DNA of 64,000 nucleotides from Urechis unicinctus (GCA_034190875.2 CM067349.1:4845979-4909978); one strand, 5' to 3'; counted from the stretch's first letter, positions 36,721-49,259 are shown. The notes: generated by a model from the letters alone, not told the origin. Program-made: numbers and translations.

Positions 36721-37220
36721 GAAACCGATATAAAGTGCGTTCATCAGTTGGTAGTGACATCTGGCTTATTCACTGCTGATCACCGATTCCTTTAAACTAT
36801 TTGACAATAGAATTCTAGTCGGGTTTTAAATGAAACCAGCTTGAACCTTCCAGCGACCCAGAAAAAAACCCTCCTGTCATTATCTGCATGGCAGCTTAGA
36901 AACCTCTGGGATTATTGTGCGGTGCATTTGCGCTTGGTTATCGCATGCACGAGTCATCTCGTTGAATATATTGTCGGGTGGTCACATGGGTGATAGTGAA
37001 AACCCCAAGCTACCATTCGACAGCATACACACAAGCTTAAACCTAAGGAGAACGGATTAACAGTGATGAATGTCAAGGGTGCTCAATATATGACCCATTC
37101 ACATCACCTGTTTAATTATACAAATGAGAAAGACTTCATATATTGTAAATTTAAAGATACTTAAACAGCCATAAGCTGCAACTCTTTTGAATATTCTGCT
37201 AATTTCATTAACGATCAGCA
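36721..37220 (+). other. Block start plus about 0.46 kb absent at 15.6 kb
   Basis: About 36744-36850 matches 15498-15618. About 36.85-37.32 kb has no counterpart in the 15.6-kb copy. No gene is recognised in it. Confidence 0.6.
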
Positions 37221-37472
37221 ATGGTTCCTCTTCCATCCCACCGAAAAATGACACCACTTTCTCTAACACATCAGATGGTATATGTGACTCGAGTATCCTT
37301 GCAAGGCTGTATTACAAGCCATTTTCTAGCGATATATGCACGAAATGGCTTCACCCGACATGAATGGTATGGTATGTACCTGAGGGGTTGCTTCACTTAC
37401 CATTTCTTCGTGAATCATTTTTCCTTGCAGAACCAATTTGTAGATAAATTTAAATCTAATATACGTTCATGA
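37221..37472 (+). pseudogene. 83-codon ATG frame ending in the GFTRHEW module
   Basis: The frame runs from ATG to TGA. The last 45 codons (FLAIYARNGFTRHEWYGMYL, then FFVNHFSLQNQFVDKF) align with the broken frame at 15636-15789, including the final RS-stop. The substitution pattern there (3/5/11 at codon positions 1/2/3) is the most coding-like in the window. The first 38 codons lie in DNA missing from the other copy. There is no signal peptide and no clear domain. It could be a small real exon or a remnant. Confidence 0.35.
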
Positions 37473-38768
37473 ACTGTACATGTTTAGACACAAATGCTTT
37501 ATTGAACACTTATCAAATGCTAGTCGGGTTTCTTTGCACAGCCTGAATGACCTAACCTATGAAATGTCAATTAGGGTGAAGAGTAATAAATGACATTCAG
37601 CGCTAAACAGCTTCTGCAGCTTTATTATGTGTCTACATGCGTGTGGTATCAAAAGGCGGGCGCTCATTATAATCATGACTTGCCATTATCACTAGTCATC
37701 CATGCAAGAGCCATGCAGTGCTTAGTATAGTTATCCGTGGGAGGGATAAGGATCGAATCATTTGTAACATCGTCGTTGTTCTAGATTATACTAATGATGG
37801 TGATAGTAAAGATGCAATGGACAATCATGATGATTATGATGATCATGACGGTTGTGCTGATGATCATGCTGATATTGGTTATGATTATAATGATGATGTT
37901 ATGATGATGACGTTACTCATTAAAGCAGTAGATGTAATTTACCCTATGATGTATTAATCATTCATAATCATTATCGACACTAAGTTCTTGTGTATTCCAT
38001 GTGATACACAACTGTTGGTTGGTTTACATAAGATACAATCAATTGTATGACCTCATGAGGTTTTAATACACATTGCATTATAGATACGTTGCCAACCTAT
38101 AATATATCATCCTCATCGAACAAACAATTGGGCGATAAAGCTTTCTAGGCTGTTTAATAATAGGCTTATTTGACAATTCTTCTACATCTATGTATGTGCA
38201 ACATCCCTGTACATTATTGACAAACCGCAGTCGTCTTGTTCATTCCCCAAGATCGGAATATTGCCGCCAAATAAAACACTATGCAATTGAAATGTTTGAT
38301 TGCTGACAACAGTTCGCTAGACATTGAAGGGCTAAGATGCCAGGCTGAGTGTGTATTGCTTCAATTGCATCTCCACGTAATTTAAATGCCAAGGTCTACT
38401 CGATCTACAAGACCTAATATAACATCTATACACGAGAAGAGTCAGTTTCTATTATCTGGTCCCTGGCTGACTACTATTTGAAGCATTGAACATTTTATCT
38501 CTAAATATATAACCGCGCACAATCCATTTTATGATGGAATATATCAGAACGAATACATATATCTACAAGAAATGCTTACTGTGGCGTATTACTTTTATTT
38601 GTATTTCGATACATTAGCTAGAGAGTTTAGTTTTCGCTCAAATGACGCAGAGAAAAAACATGCCTCTTTTATAGCCGTGCATAGTATAAAGATCTTATTA
38701 TTCACGGTAAATCAGACACAGTCACAAGTGATTATTATCATAATAAGCAGAACATTTTCAATTCGCGG
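37473..38768 (+). repeat. Paralogue of 15.8-16.3 kb with about 1 kb extra
   Basis: 37.48-37.72 kb matches 15.81-16.06 kb; 38.70-38.77 kb matches 16.23-16.30 kb. The piece between (37.76-38.70 kb) is absent from the other copy. Part of it (GCGATAAAGCTTTCTAGGCT, 38133) matches 46.72 kb and more weakly 12.98 and 34.72 kb, so it is also old duplicated material. Confidence 0.65.
37790..37915 (+). repeat. GAT/GATGAT-rich low-complexity tract
   Basis: Irregular GATGAT, GATTATGAT and GATCATGAC triplet runs give an aspartate-rich frame of 79 codons (37718-37957). This is simple-sequence expansion and not evidence of an acidic protein. Confidence 0.85.
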
Positions 38769-39030
38769 TTGATATATGTAGGACCTATGCATTGGAGCAG
38801 GATCCGGATTATCGATTGGTGGCCTCGTGTGGCATATTATGTCAACTGACATGCAAATGGTACTAACAGCTAGAACATGTCTGCAAACAAGCATTGCTAC
38901 ATTAAGGAGTGTGCTTGATTGAACCCATCTGCTGGAGTCTGTCGGCTGTAACCATGGTACACTGTACAGCAGATGTGATCGTTTGTTCCAATGTCGTGGC
39001 TTTAAAATTCGTTGGGTCCACCGTTTATTT
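38769..39030 (+). repeat. Paralogue of 16.47-16.67 kb without the TA tract
   Basis: Direct match GACCTATGCATTGGAGCAGGA to TCCACCGTTTAT, including CATTGCTACATTAAGG and CACTGTACAGCAGAT. About 45 bases (near 38861-38892) are extra relative to the other copy. Confidence 0.85.
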
Positions 39031-40640
39031 CATTTTTCCATGCATTTCATGTTAATCTACCAGAACGCGGTTGTACGACCTCACAAGATTATTTGAGCGA
39101 GAGGTCTGACAAAGTCGTTTTGTAACACAATCGACTTGGTCAAGCGCTTGCAGCACTTACAGACGGGCAGAATACAGACGATGCAAGAGCATAAACGTTA
39201 CTGCTCTCCACGCTCACTAATACTACCGCAACCAAAGACAACCGTTGTAAAGCGCCGACATTAATTTATGAAGTGTTGAATGTTTCTAGTAAAAGTCAAG
39301 TGATGCATTTCCGTATGTGAACGTCGCGTAAACAAAACGAGAGTAACGAAAACTGGTAAATTTGACCGAACATCAATCATTTGGTTTAGGGCATTGGATT
39401 GTTGTACTTACAGAATGGGAGAAAAATATACTTACACACATATTACCCATATACAGTTTGTTCCAAGCAATTTATACAATAATAATGCAATTGTTGTGAT
39501 GGATCCATTTGTTAGCGTCAGCCGACAACATACCATAACGTTTTGGTTGCTGCTATTTATGAGACACAGCTAGCTTGAAACTATTAAGTTCGATTTTTCC
39601 CATGAGGCGTTTTCTCAGCAATATTGATTTAACAGGTATGCTTCATTTAAGGGATGTTGCTATGCTCGAACAAATACTGAAAATTCATCCAAACTCTTGA
39701 TAAAGCGGGATTTAATCACTCCAGGGATTACTTGTCTCTTACCGAGGTAGCTTTGTAACATTTCTGACATTGCTCATGTTCCCTCGTGCTAAAAAAGCAC
39801 TGACTATCATGCCGCAATGTTAGCCGCTAAATGTCATCTACATAATTGTGATCAGTAGTTATCTCATTGTGGACATTATGCCCGATGATATTTGATTACA
39901 TGGCTGCACATCAGGAGTATTGGCCATTATTGTATTTTCGCTAAATATTTTCGCGAACTCCTCCATTCTCATTACATAGTGGCATTTGTTACCTGTTGGC
40001 TGTAACGTGTTAGTGCTGACATACGTTCCAACATGTAAATAACCTTTGCAGTTTATTACAAGTTTTCATGATACATGTTCATTATTGACATGTTTTTCAT
40101 GATCAGCGGTGTGTAATATGAGAACTATTAGTCCTGCTCCATCTGGTTTTATATACGTCTAAGCTAGCAGTTTTTATGCTCGTTTCTGATCTTTAGCAAT
40201 GCTTTCCTCCTGGTGGCTTAGCTGCGTAGACTGAGCAACAGAGCAGCGGATCACGATACAAAAAAATATTTTACGTGCAAGTAATCTGATGTCTTAGTTG
40301 TTACATGATAGAGTAATGTCGGCATTAGGGATGAAACAAAGAGCCTCTTGATGATATACGTCTGTTGTGAATGCAATCGGATTCAACAAGAGTCTGGCTA
40401 ATTTAGCGCCACTTTATGCCCCGATGCTATCGAAATGCATGTGAGTTTTTAAACAATTGATTATACAGATGATATATCATTCGGGGTACATAGTAGTCTC
40501 GTGAACAAGACTCCGACAGGCCCAATTTATGCACACTACCCCGAAGTTACGTCATTAATCTTGTCGGCCGATCGATGCGATTGGGATATAAATTACCAGC
40601 TGATCATTCAGTGAGCGGGGTTACGCTGATCCCCGAATGA
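39031..40640. other. About 1.6 kb present only in this copy of the block
   Basis: The 16.68-kb copy passes directly from the TCCACCGTTCATCACA region to GCTCGCCAATGGTAAGAGTC. Here the corresponding sites are near 39.03 and 40.64 kb. No terminal inverted repeats, target-site duplication, poly-A tail or coding frame that I could recognise mark it as a mobile element. It may equally be a deletion in the 16.7-kb copy; the window ends at 64.0 kb just where the third (inverted) copy would tell. Confidence 0.5.
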
Positions 40641-41730
40641 CTCGCCGCTGGGAATGGTCTTGCGTTGTTTGATATTTTACCATATGTCAGGGGTAAATAC
40701 TGCCATGTCATGTCGCAAGGTCAATCAGACAATCAGACGTTGTGTCATATGTTCGTCTCAGGATCCCTAAATGTGCCTAGTTATCTCTTGCCTACGTTTT
40801 AAATCTAATCTTACATACGTCGTCTTCTTTTGTCACTCACTTAACGTAGGGTACATCTCCGCTAACAGGCAAACGTCTGATGGAATGCGAATGATGCATT
40901 GTTAGCTGAGTTGTACGTTGGGAGGGCAAAGTTTAAGGCTATATTTCGATAGCCCGACCATGTGTGAACGTAACAACTGCGATCACGAATATGGCTTGGG
41001 TAGGCCGCCATGAAAGGGTGTTGTCCCCCCAGTCGTTACATTAATGATGATCAGGTGACGCCTCACTCTCACTCGTCTATAATTCATGCCTTTGCGTAAA
41101 TGTTGCTTTGATATGATAAGTTGAATGCATAAACCGGTAACAAATTCAATGATCTATACAAGTTAAAGACGGAATCATTTGTTTTATACTGTACTTCTGT
41201 TGGATATCATTTACCGTTTGAACCCAAGGTCGTCATCAAACCAAAATCTATTATGTGTCAGGTGATCTCACATCAAATGCCGTGCCGGTAGAGGTCATAA
41301 GTAATGGATGAGTTCTGTATGCATAGAGATGATAACGTCTGGTACGTTGTAAAGATGATCTAGTGGCTGAACTTGTAACCTCAATTAGGCCATGAGGCTT
41401 GATCAAACGTCAACCAGGTTGCGTTTGATCTTGCTCCTAACATGTTATCTGTACATTAAACGTACATTTTCACTTTGACTGGCGAGCTTGTACACAAATG
41501 GCGTTCATTATCGGTTACATGATGAAGATAATTCGATGTGTAAGGATGTAAGGACACTAAGGCCTCAATTCGAATGACTATTTATCATCCTCAGCAACAA
41601 CCACCATGAGACATCAGGTATTAAGATAGTTATAAAACATACTTAAGCCTAGTCAGGTTGATACCATTGAAATGAGTCAGCTTCAGAGAAACACCGTTAT
41701 TTTTATACCAGTCCTCAACCCCAAGTTAGA
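40641..41730 (+). repeat. Paralogue of 16.7-17.3 kb, then spacer
   Basis: Shares CTGGGAATGGTCTTGCG.TGTTTGATA, TGTGCCTAGTTAT, CGTCTTCTTTTGTCACTCACT and AAGGTCGTCATCAAACC with 16.72-17.26 kb and, inverted, with 63.6-64.0 kb. About 41.3-41.7 kb holds nothing recognised. Confidence 0.7.
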
Positions 41731-41735
41731 ACATT

Positions 41736-42120
41736 TTGATGCAGTTGAAAAGCTTTGACATCAAACGTGTGAAACGCAATTTTGTTGAGGCTCATTGTGG
41801 TCAAATATATCTAGTTTCGTTTAATGTTCATTGGTGGCACAAGGCGGACATTGTTTGGCACGACGGCGATGGTTTTGACCCAATGGTGGTATGTACTGAG
41901 AGCATGCGATTGGTCGAACAATATTTACCCAGCAATTACAAATGTCAATAACTTGATTTTATAATCCGTCCCTTCCGCTGGTAGCCATGGAGTCATATAT
42001 ACCCCAGAATTGCACATGTTCCCTAAATCTGTAGACTGCTGCTTCTTCTGCGGATTTGGTGGTCGCTGAACCGCTATCTCGTCAACATGGATTCGCCTCA
42101 TTGTGACCAGAACCCATTTA
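41736..42120 (+). pseudogene. Frames shared with the inverted copy at 62.2-62.45 kb
   Basis: A 71-codon frame (41736-41951) ends in the shared block. In another frame, PAITNVNNLIL, SVPSAGSHGVIYTPELH and CCFFCGFGGR-stop line up with PAIANCDDLLL, SVPSAGCHAVLFTP and HCFFCCFGGH-stop on the minus strand at 62.43-62.21 kb, each copy having one stop at a different place. The shared final TGA is notable. The two Cys of CFFC are conserved, but no zinc-binding partner pair is seen. Unrecognised; probably decayed. Confidence 0.3.
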
Positions 42121-43579
42121 GACGTTTACACGTACAATCTTACAGAATCGATGCCACATAAGCAGCTGTCGTCACTGTAAGGAAACATATATGCATGATA
42201 CATGCAACCTATTCATAAGGATAACCACATTCTTTGGATCCGAAGCCACATGCAACTCGTTCACTTGGATTACCAAAGAAATTAGCTTTTATTGTCAGTG
42301 TTTTGTGATGTGTTAACCATCAATTCATGCTCTGCGTTCTATAAACATTCCAACCACTTCATCATTTATAATCGCAGCTGATTAAATTAACTTCCCTTTC
42401 TGGTTTATTCCGACAGAAACCATTGATTGCTTTGTACATGAACATTCAGCAGAGGTTGGCTAGCTTGAGCCACTGAATAATGGATTACAAACGAACAGTA
42501 ACAAATTTAAAGTACCATGATTAAGATGTTAGCATGTTGTACGACGTGTTGCGCCCCGGGATAATATACGTCTTTGCTATGGTATTATATTCATGCTTAA
42601 TGAGACAAGCTTTAAGCCTTCGAGGCTGTGAACCATACACCATACCGTGACTATTAAGATCTTGAACTTATGATGGCACTGGTAGCCGCGGGTGTGTTTA
42701 AGTTAGCTGCAGTGATTAATAGAACATGATTCATATTCACTTATTCAAAATATGAAAAATTCTAAAATCAGTCAATAAATGAACTTATTTGCACACGCAC
42801 AAACAAACAGAAGAGACGGTCATTACCTGGGAAAGCCCGTGACATTTGCCGAACAATACGCTAGGCCATTCATTCATCAGCTATGCCAAAATCCAAGCGC
42901 TTTATCAGCGTGCTTTATGTTCTGCTCAGAGGCTAACAGAAGTTGCAGCGATCGGCTGGGCAAATGCCTCTTCGTCAGCATACAAGACGACTTCCTTTTC
43001 TGATACATGAACCCTGACATGAAGTAATAATACAAGGGATAAATTGATAGAAAGCTTTAAAATCACGGCGGTCCAAGCAGCTCGTTAATCTAGCAAAATA
43101 GGCATACCTAAACCATTCAAATGATTATCTTTATTGGCAGACCAATTATTCATTGCATGCCCATCTTCCACTTGCTAATCAAACGAGGCACAGCATGTTG
43201 TGATTATTGTCATAGTGCATGGCATTTGTCATGATTTGGATTTGTAGTCTTATAAGCAGGACGGAATTCGATATGCACATTGTCTCCCTGGTCAATACCG
43301 AGTTTACTCCGAATCACTTAGCTAATAACGCCAACTTCCGCACAATAATTAGTTGTCACCAATTAATACAGAATCTGTAGTCCTGTTGTGACGTCTTTTG
43401 CTTCAATCATTTCGATTATGGCGTGATTGCTTAATACAACCTTGCATTGAACATTTATGTTAAGCGTATGCTGAAGCCATTTAAATGGCTATATTTGCTT
43501 GATGATGGATGATGTTGGTGAAAGAAATTATACGTCAGGTGCCATTGGACCAATAGTATGTCACAACCATCGTTTACCT
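42121..43579. repeat. Inverted matches to 61.86-62.2 kb and to 2.0-2.45 kb
   Basis: About 42.37-42.52 kb is the reverse complement of 61.85-61.96 kb (CAGCAGAGGTTGGCTAGCTTGA). About 42.98-43.58 kb is the reverse complement of 1.99-2.45 kb. A 74-codon frame at 42779-43003 is open only here. Confidence 0.7.
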
Positions 43580-44689
43580 TAAAGGTATGGGTGATATTTC
43601 CCGCTAATTTTAGCTTTGGTTAGAGCACAATAACTCATCGAGATCTACTAGAACAATCCTGAAACTCACGGAATTTTGCAGGTATATGTTCAACAATATA
43701 TCATGAAAAAATCGTCCTTGGGTTCAACCTCATGGCTCATATGGATTCCTCGGAAGTCTCATGAACTTACTGAAGCATGCATGTATGGCTTGGTTAGTCT
43801 GTCCCACTTAATGCAGCCATTGTTTGATCATCATTAATCATACAGATCTATTAGAAAATTATTGAAACTCACGGAATCTTGCACATATATATTGATCATT
43901 ATATCATGAAGAATTCGCCTATGGGTTTAACCTCATGAATAATCTGGATATCTCGTACGACCGATGAACTTATGTAAGCAAATAGTTTATTATATGACCC
44001 ACTAATTACAGTTTTGGTGTGAAAATCTTAACTCCTCAGGATCTATTAAAAAAAATCCTGAAACTCTCGCACTCTTGAAGGTATATCTTTACAAATATAC
44101 CATGAAAAAATCCCTCATGGGTTCATCCTCATTGCTTATCTGGATCCCCAGGAAATCTGATTAACTTACAGCAGCATGCATGTATGGCTTGGGTGGTATT
44201 GGCTACAAACTTCATCTTTGGTTTGAAAATCATAATTCATCTAGATCTATTAGAAAACTCCTGAAACTAACGGTATCTTGCAGGTATATCTTGAACAATA
44301 TATCATGAAAATTTAGCCTATGGATTAGACCTCATGGCGTATCTGGATCCTGCCGAAGTCCGATGGTCTTACCGAAGCAAGCAGGTATGGCTAGAGTGAT
44401 ATTTCTTACTAATTTCAGCTTTGGTTTTAAGATCATAATTCGTCTAAATATATTACAAAAATCCTGAAACTCATGGAATCTTGCAGGTACATCTTGAACA
44501 ATATATCATGACAAATTCGTCCTTGGGTTCAACCTCATGGCTTATCTGGATTCCTCGGAAGTCTGATAAACTTATTGAAGCATGCATGTATGGTTTGGTT
44601 GGTGTGTCCTTCTAAATTCAGCCCTGGTTTAATGATCATTAATCCTCCAGATCTATCAGAAAATTATTGAAACTCACGAAATCTTGCAG
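43580..44689 (+). repeat. Satellite-like array, about 5.5 copies of a 203-bp unit
   Basis: The anchor GAAACTCACGG-like sequence occurs at 43661, 43864, 44060, 44263, 44466 and 44669, giving spacings of 203, 196, 203, 203 and 203. Units are clearly diverged (every unit has private substitutions) but keep near-perfect phase. Most units contain CTTGCAGGTATAT, which joins acceptor-like TTGCAG to donor-like GTATAT. The last unit is cut after CTTGCAG at 44689. The array starts exactly where homology with 2.0 kb (inverted) stops. Confidence 0.95.
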
Positions 44690-45940
44690 CAACCCATACC
44701 TCTTGTTTGCAACATCCCATCCCTATGTGTTGTGCGTTTCCGAGTACTTAAAAATGATCCTGCATGGGAATGTTGAACCAGTTCGTCACGTGCTGATTAA
44801 CTATCTCGCAATAGGCTCGAGCAAAACACAGAGCAGAGCACATCGAGCAATATTAGCTGTGAAAATCAGATTGTGATGAGGCGATCAAGCTGTAAGGATT
44901 TTTTAAAAACAGTATGAGATTATGCAAAAAAAATTCTTTTTCATAATCCATTGTTCTTTTCACATTATTGCACAGACAGTGTAAAACTATAATAATATAA
45001 CCTACGATGAATTGAAACACCCTGTCAATAAGAAACAAACCATATCAACCGAAATCCCCATGGTTTATTCACAGGTGGGAATAATGTATTGGAGAGTTTC
45101 ATAAAAAGTACAAAAATGCCCAAATATAGCGATGATGGAATTTCAAGGATCATTTAGCACCAGTGGACAACACTTGCACAGTCATCAATTTCCTGTGCGC
45201 AGAAGCAAACAAAATCAGCCAAATTGGACATATAGGTAGCCCCGTTAACTGCAAGCAGCTTCCGTAGATTACCAGCTCACATCTTGTACAGGCTGATTAA
45301 TGGAAGTGATGCATATTTTGAAAACGTGCCTCCTTTACCTAGGCAACTACCGGTACTACTACATACCACATAGCCAAATAATTAGATTTATTTACCCTAA
45401 CATTAACTCTAACAGCCTTAGAATTTGCTAACACGTGGCATTTATCAATTTTATTCATTTAATACCATATTACAGCAAACGGAGCAATTACGTCCTTTTA
45501 TCGTTGCGTGGGTTCGTTTTAATACAGCATACTGTTTCTGTGATAACAATATGTGGTCGTGAAAGACTCATATCAGATATTAACCTAGAAAGCTTTATCG
45601 TTGAACTATTACTCGTTAATAATTATTTATTTTAATCATGCAACTGCTAATTGTCAGCAAATCCTGCTTAAGTCCTATTATTGATTACGGTCTGGTTAAC
45701 ATTTATCCAAACAGTTGTATGCTAACAAATATCCGTTACAACGGTAGAGACATTTTATCATATGTATTTGATAAAATACATTGTCATTTCCTCTCAAAAC
45801 CTTAGCGTATTATTTCGTTCATATTGCAAAATTGTACTTGGAATTTATCTGATCCGAGTTTGTTAATGGCTGATTTAGGTCACGAATGTCAACGTTGCAC
45901 CGTTTGACAGGCAATTTACCACGCACATGTCAATTTGATG
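44690..45940 (+). other. Stretch with little similarity to the rest; a few short frames
   Basis: Immediately after the last TTGCAG of the 203-bp array, a frame continues (44667-44876) with NPYLLFATSHPYVLCVSEYL and VEPVRHVLINYLAIG to TGA. A second 66-codon frame is at 45435-45635. Neither is recognised or repeated in the window. About 45.0-45.4 kb holds nothing I can identify. Confidence 0.4.
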
Positions 45941-48545
45941 TTAAACCCTACAGATTTACTAGTTCGTATTATCAATCTGCGTTGCTGACCTATCCACCAT
46001 AAAACTGGATTGGTTCTTCTAGCCAACGCAATCTGTTTACAGTCGCATAAGTGCTATCTGATGGAGATTGGCTCGTCCCATTTGGCTCTTTAAAGTGAAG
46101 CTAATTTAACTGTGGTGTTCGAGACGATGTTACTCTTAATAACGTGTACGTAGTCGATGCGGTTGACATATTGCTGTGATGCACGGAATGTTCTTTTAAT
46201 TTCTTTCTGTACGTTATGGAAAACGTCATCGTTATTGGTGTTGGTTTTAAAGACTATTGATGGGCTGACATCTTTATTAATGTCCTTGTTTGTACCAAAC
46301 TGATCAAACCACATCACGTTTTAAGCTGATGGTGACTGATGTTTATGAAATATCTCCTTATACCCCGACTTTCTTATATAGGTTAGCTTGAATGACAAGG
46401 TAGCTTTGTGGTTTAACTTTTTTTCTCAAGAGAGCAGACGGATTTTATGGATGTTAAAACGAGTGCTTTGACTCAAAGTTGTTTGCACTTTATTGCTTCG
46501 ATTAAGTCAGATTTTACAATGGTGTACATAAAAGAAGAACATATGATAAAAAAAGTTTTCCCCTTTGTCACAGATATTTGTTCGTGCATACAACTATTTG
46601 GATAACGGTTCATTTGACCGTAATTAATAATATGACTATTGCAGGTTTGGGTGACAATTTACCATAAAGCGTCCTTGATCATTTGCATGATTAAAATAGG
46701 TCATTATTAACGAGTAATAATTCAACGATAAAGCTTTCTAGGCTAATATCTGATATACGCCTTACACGTCAAATCCGCTTAGGTCTTGCATGTGCACTAT
46801 TTCTCGTAGGCACAGTGCTAGATGCATCGCATTCTGAGTAATTATAGGATAAATCCTCAATTGTTTTGCGTCACAGATTGTTATTGCCTATATTTACTGG
46901 TCCAATCTGTTAAATTACCCTGCACCAAGAGCTACAGTATCCTGTAGTAAAACGAAGACACGCAGCCCTTCCATTCATGGCTTATTCAAGCCCTTCCATT
47001 TGTGATCATATGGGCATAAACATGCGGCAGCAGCAACAATCCAACGTTTTCGATTTCGTTAATATTGTACATTGGTCGAATGATTCATCCTGACCTATTT
47101 CATTATTAAGAATTACGTGCGAGTTGCCTTGCGTTTTGCATGCCGATTTTTTTTTCCGTGAAGGGTTGGAAGTCAAATAAGTTATTCATCATCCGACTTC
47201 AAAGCATACAATCGGTCGCATTTGCTTACGGACCGTTTGTGTTGTACTACTTCATAGCTTGTACATTCGCTTGTTGGCATCATTTCCATGTGTTGCTTCC
47301 CTAGCCATGCTTACAATTGCTTGGTTTGTCTCGTCAATGCGTTCTGCAGAATGTTGGTGATGTAACCGAATGACACTGTCGACAATTGGAAGCAGCTGTC
47401 GCCTTTTACTCACAGGCTGACTAGTAGACGCGAATAAGCCTTTGTAATAAACCGTTCATGCTATTTGGGGCGGTCGAATGTTTTCCATGGCAGCCGACGT
47501 CTTGCATCAACATCCAGTGTGAGTGTCTTTATGTTCGAAAACCAATGAAGTGTATTTAATCAATACAGGTAAACCAGGTTCATCTCAGTGAATATGCAGG
47601 CAACTAATGTTGCTGTCTATTGAATTCCACTATAATTGCTGTGCGCGAAGATTTGTATGGCTCGGTATTAATATTATAACGATGCTGATGTGGCCACACA
47701 TGTTAATTGTATCTTTCCCGCTGTACGGTACGAAAGCTATTCACCGTTCCTAACGTTAGGTTCATTATAGTGTTCTGGTTCCGTCCATAGGGCACGCATA
47801 AAGGTAACATTGATGTTGTAGCAGTCGAATGTACATGGCAACTTTGACCAATACAAAAGCTTATCACAACTCTCCTTTTACTCGGCAGCTGCGTCGAGTT
47901 GACATTTTTACCGAATTGACATTTACCCTAATAAGTGGCTATGTGGTGCATTTTTGCCGAAACAGGAACTTATATTGAGCTATTAACCTTATCGCCTGCT
48001 GTTCATTGTTCTACTCTATATTTGCTTTGAGTGGGGCTTATTTGATAACAAGTCTGTTTGGGCCGAACGAGTCTACTGGTAAACTGTATCCAATTGATCA
48101 AACTACATCAGAGTTAAGCTGTTTGTTACTAGTGTGATATTTTACTGTAGCTTGTATCACAAGGGAGCATTGCGGCTAAGCTTATACCAGAAAGTAGACA
48201 AATGTCATGGGTGTAAGCGAAGACAATTCAATCTAATATCATATTCAGTATGTTGATGTAAGTTAGATACACACAACATACAAAACACTAAGGGAATTAC
48301 AGTTTAGTGCTTGATATCCTTTCATGTATTTCATTATATCGGAATATGATAATGATTTATTGAATTATAACACAGTAATAGACTGCTTTGGCCATATCGT
48401 AATTACTTAATATTGGTATTTATGATTACATGTTGAGCCCTATAGTGATGTACGGCTACAATAAATGCAATCTTATCAAGGAGGATATAATATTGCGACC
48501 ATGAACCCGCGTCACAATGATGCAAATGAATATATTACACAATTG
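45941..48545 (+). repeat. Diverged unit copy with internal losses
   Basis: 45.96-46.05 kb matches the right flank of the 36-bp array (50.95-51.04 kb). 46.06-46.18 kb matches the TCGTCCCAT..GGCTC block. 46.24-46.45 kb matches 24.82-25.0 kb, skipping the blocks between. 46.6-46.75 kb matches 12.9-13.0 kb. 47.38-47.5 kb is the GTCGACA block, and 47.84-48.05 kb is the GACAATTACC block. 48.55 kb leads into the FVSVAPAV block. Frames are short and unshared. Confidence 0.65.
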
Positions 48546-48547
48546 AT

Positions 48548-48757
48548 TTGGTAAGAGAAAGAGTATGTACCATAATAACCTTAGGGCAAACTCATATGCA
48601 CCGTCTGGTTTCTAAGCCAAATGTATATGATTTTGTCAGTGTAGCTCCTGCTGTTAGGCGTCATCGCGACGTTCATTACCTTAACAAAGTGCTCTTAGAC
48701 CCAAGTGAAGAAGGTTTAGCCGAGGGGCTTATTGTGCGCTTGCCATGGCTAGAGTAA
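48548..48757 (+). pseudogene. 69-codon frame containing FVSVAPAV
   Basis: Open from a TTG codon to TAA, with KPNVYDFVSVAPAVRRHR and a Leu/Glu-rich tail (NKVLLDPSEEGLAEGLIVRL). The FVSVAPAV codons are shared with 25771-25794 and 52836-52859; the tail is not. The amino-acid composition looks protein-like, but no family is recognised and no start ATG is present upstream in frame within the block. Confidence 0.3.
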
Positions 48758-49259
48758 ATTTTATCCCATTTGTTTTATTCCGTCATCTCACGTCATAGGT
48801 TGGGACCACTACAATGTATATTTACTATGATCATGTACTTGATGTATCCGGAGATTTCTGTGCAATACGGAAGAACATACATCGCACATACGCCAATCAA
48901 AAAAATCTTGTCCAACCTTCCTAACCTCATTGCTGGGAACTCGATATTGTGATATTGAAGACATGGATTCAATATGAGCTTCGATATACGATTTGCAAGG
49001 ATCACAATATAATATACGTTTCAAAATGGTACTTTTGTACCTCAGTAGATGTGTCAGTTGATTACATAGAAATAATCTAATCGAGGCTTCTTAAATACAT
49101 TGGAGGGTACTTGCTGGGCAATTTTGTGTACCTGGTGATGGTGAACGAAAGCGCACATTTTGTGTTCTTAAGGCAGCATGGCGCTTCCATTGTGACCTTG
49201 ATACACATTAACCTGGCACCAAAACGCGAAGACGTTTAATTTGAGATTCCGTCTGCACA
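48758..49259 (+). repeat. Direct copy of 22.69-22.99 kb; inverted copy at 6.8-7.1 kb
   Basis: Shared ACGATTTGCAAGGATC.CAATA, TCAAAATGGTACTTTTGTAC and GTGTCAGTTGATTA with 22.70-22.80 kb, and GCAGCATGGCGCTTCCATTG with 22.91 kb and (inverted) 6.87 kb. Confidence 0.8.

Noticed and set aside
37718-37957. Aspartate-rich acidic protein
   Set aside because: It results from a GAT simple-sequence tract and is not present in the sister block.
39031-40640. Segment as a DNA transposon or retroelement
   Set aside because: No terminal repeats, target-site duplication, poly-A tail or transposase/reverse-transcriptase motif was visible.
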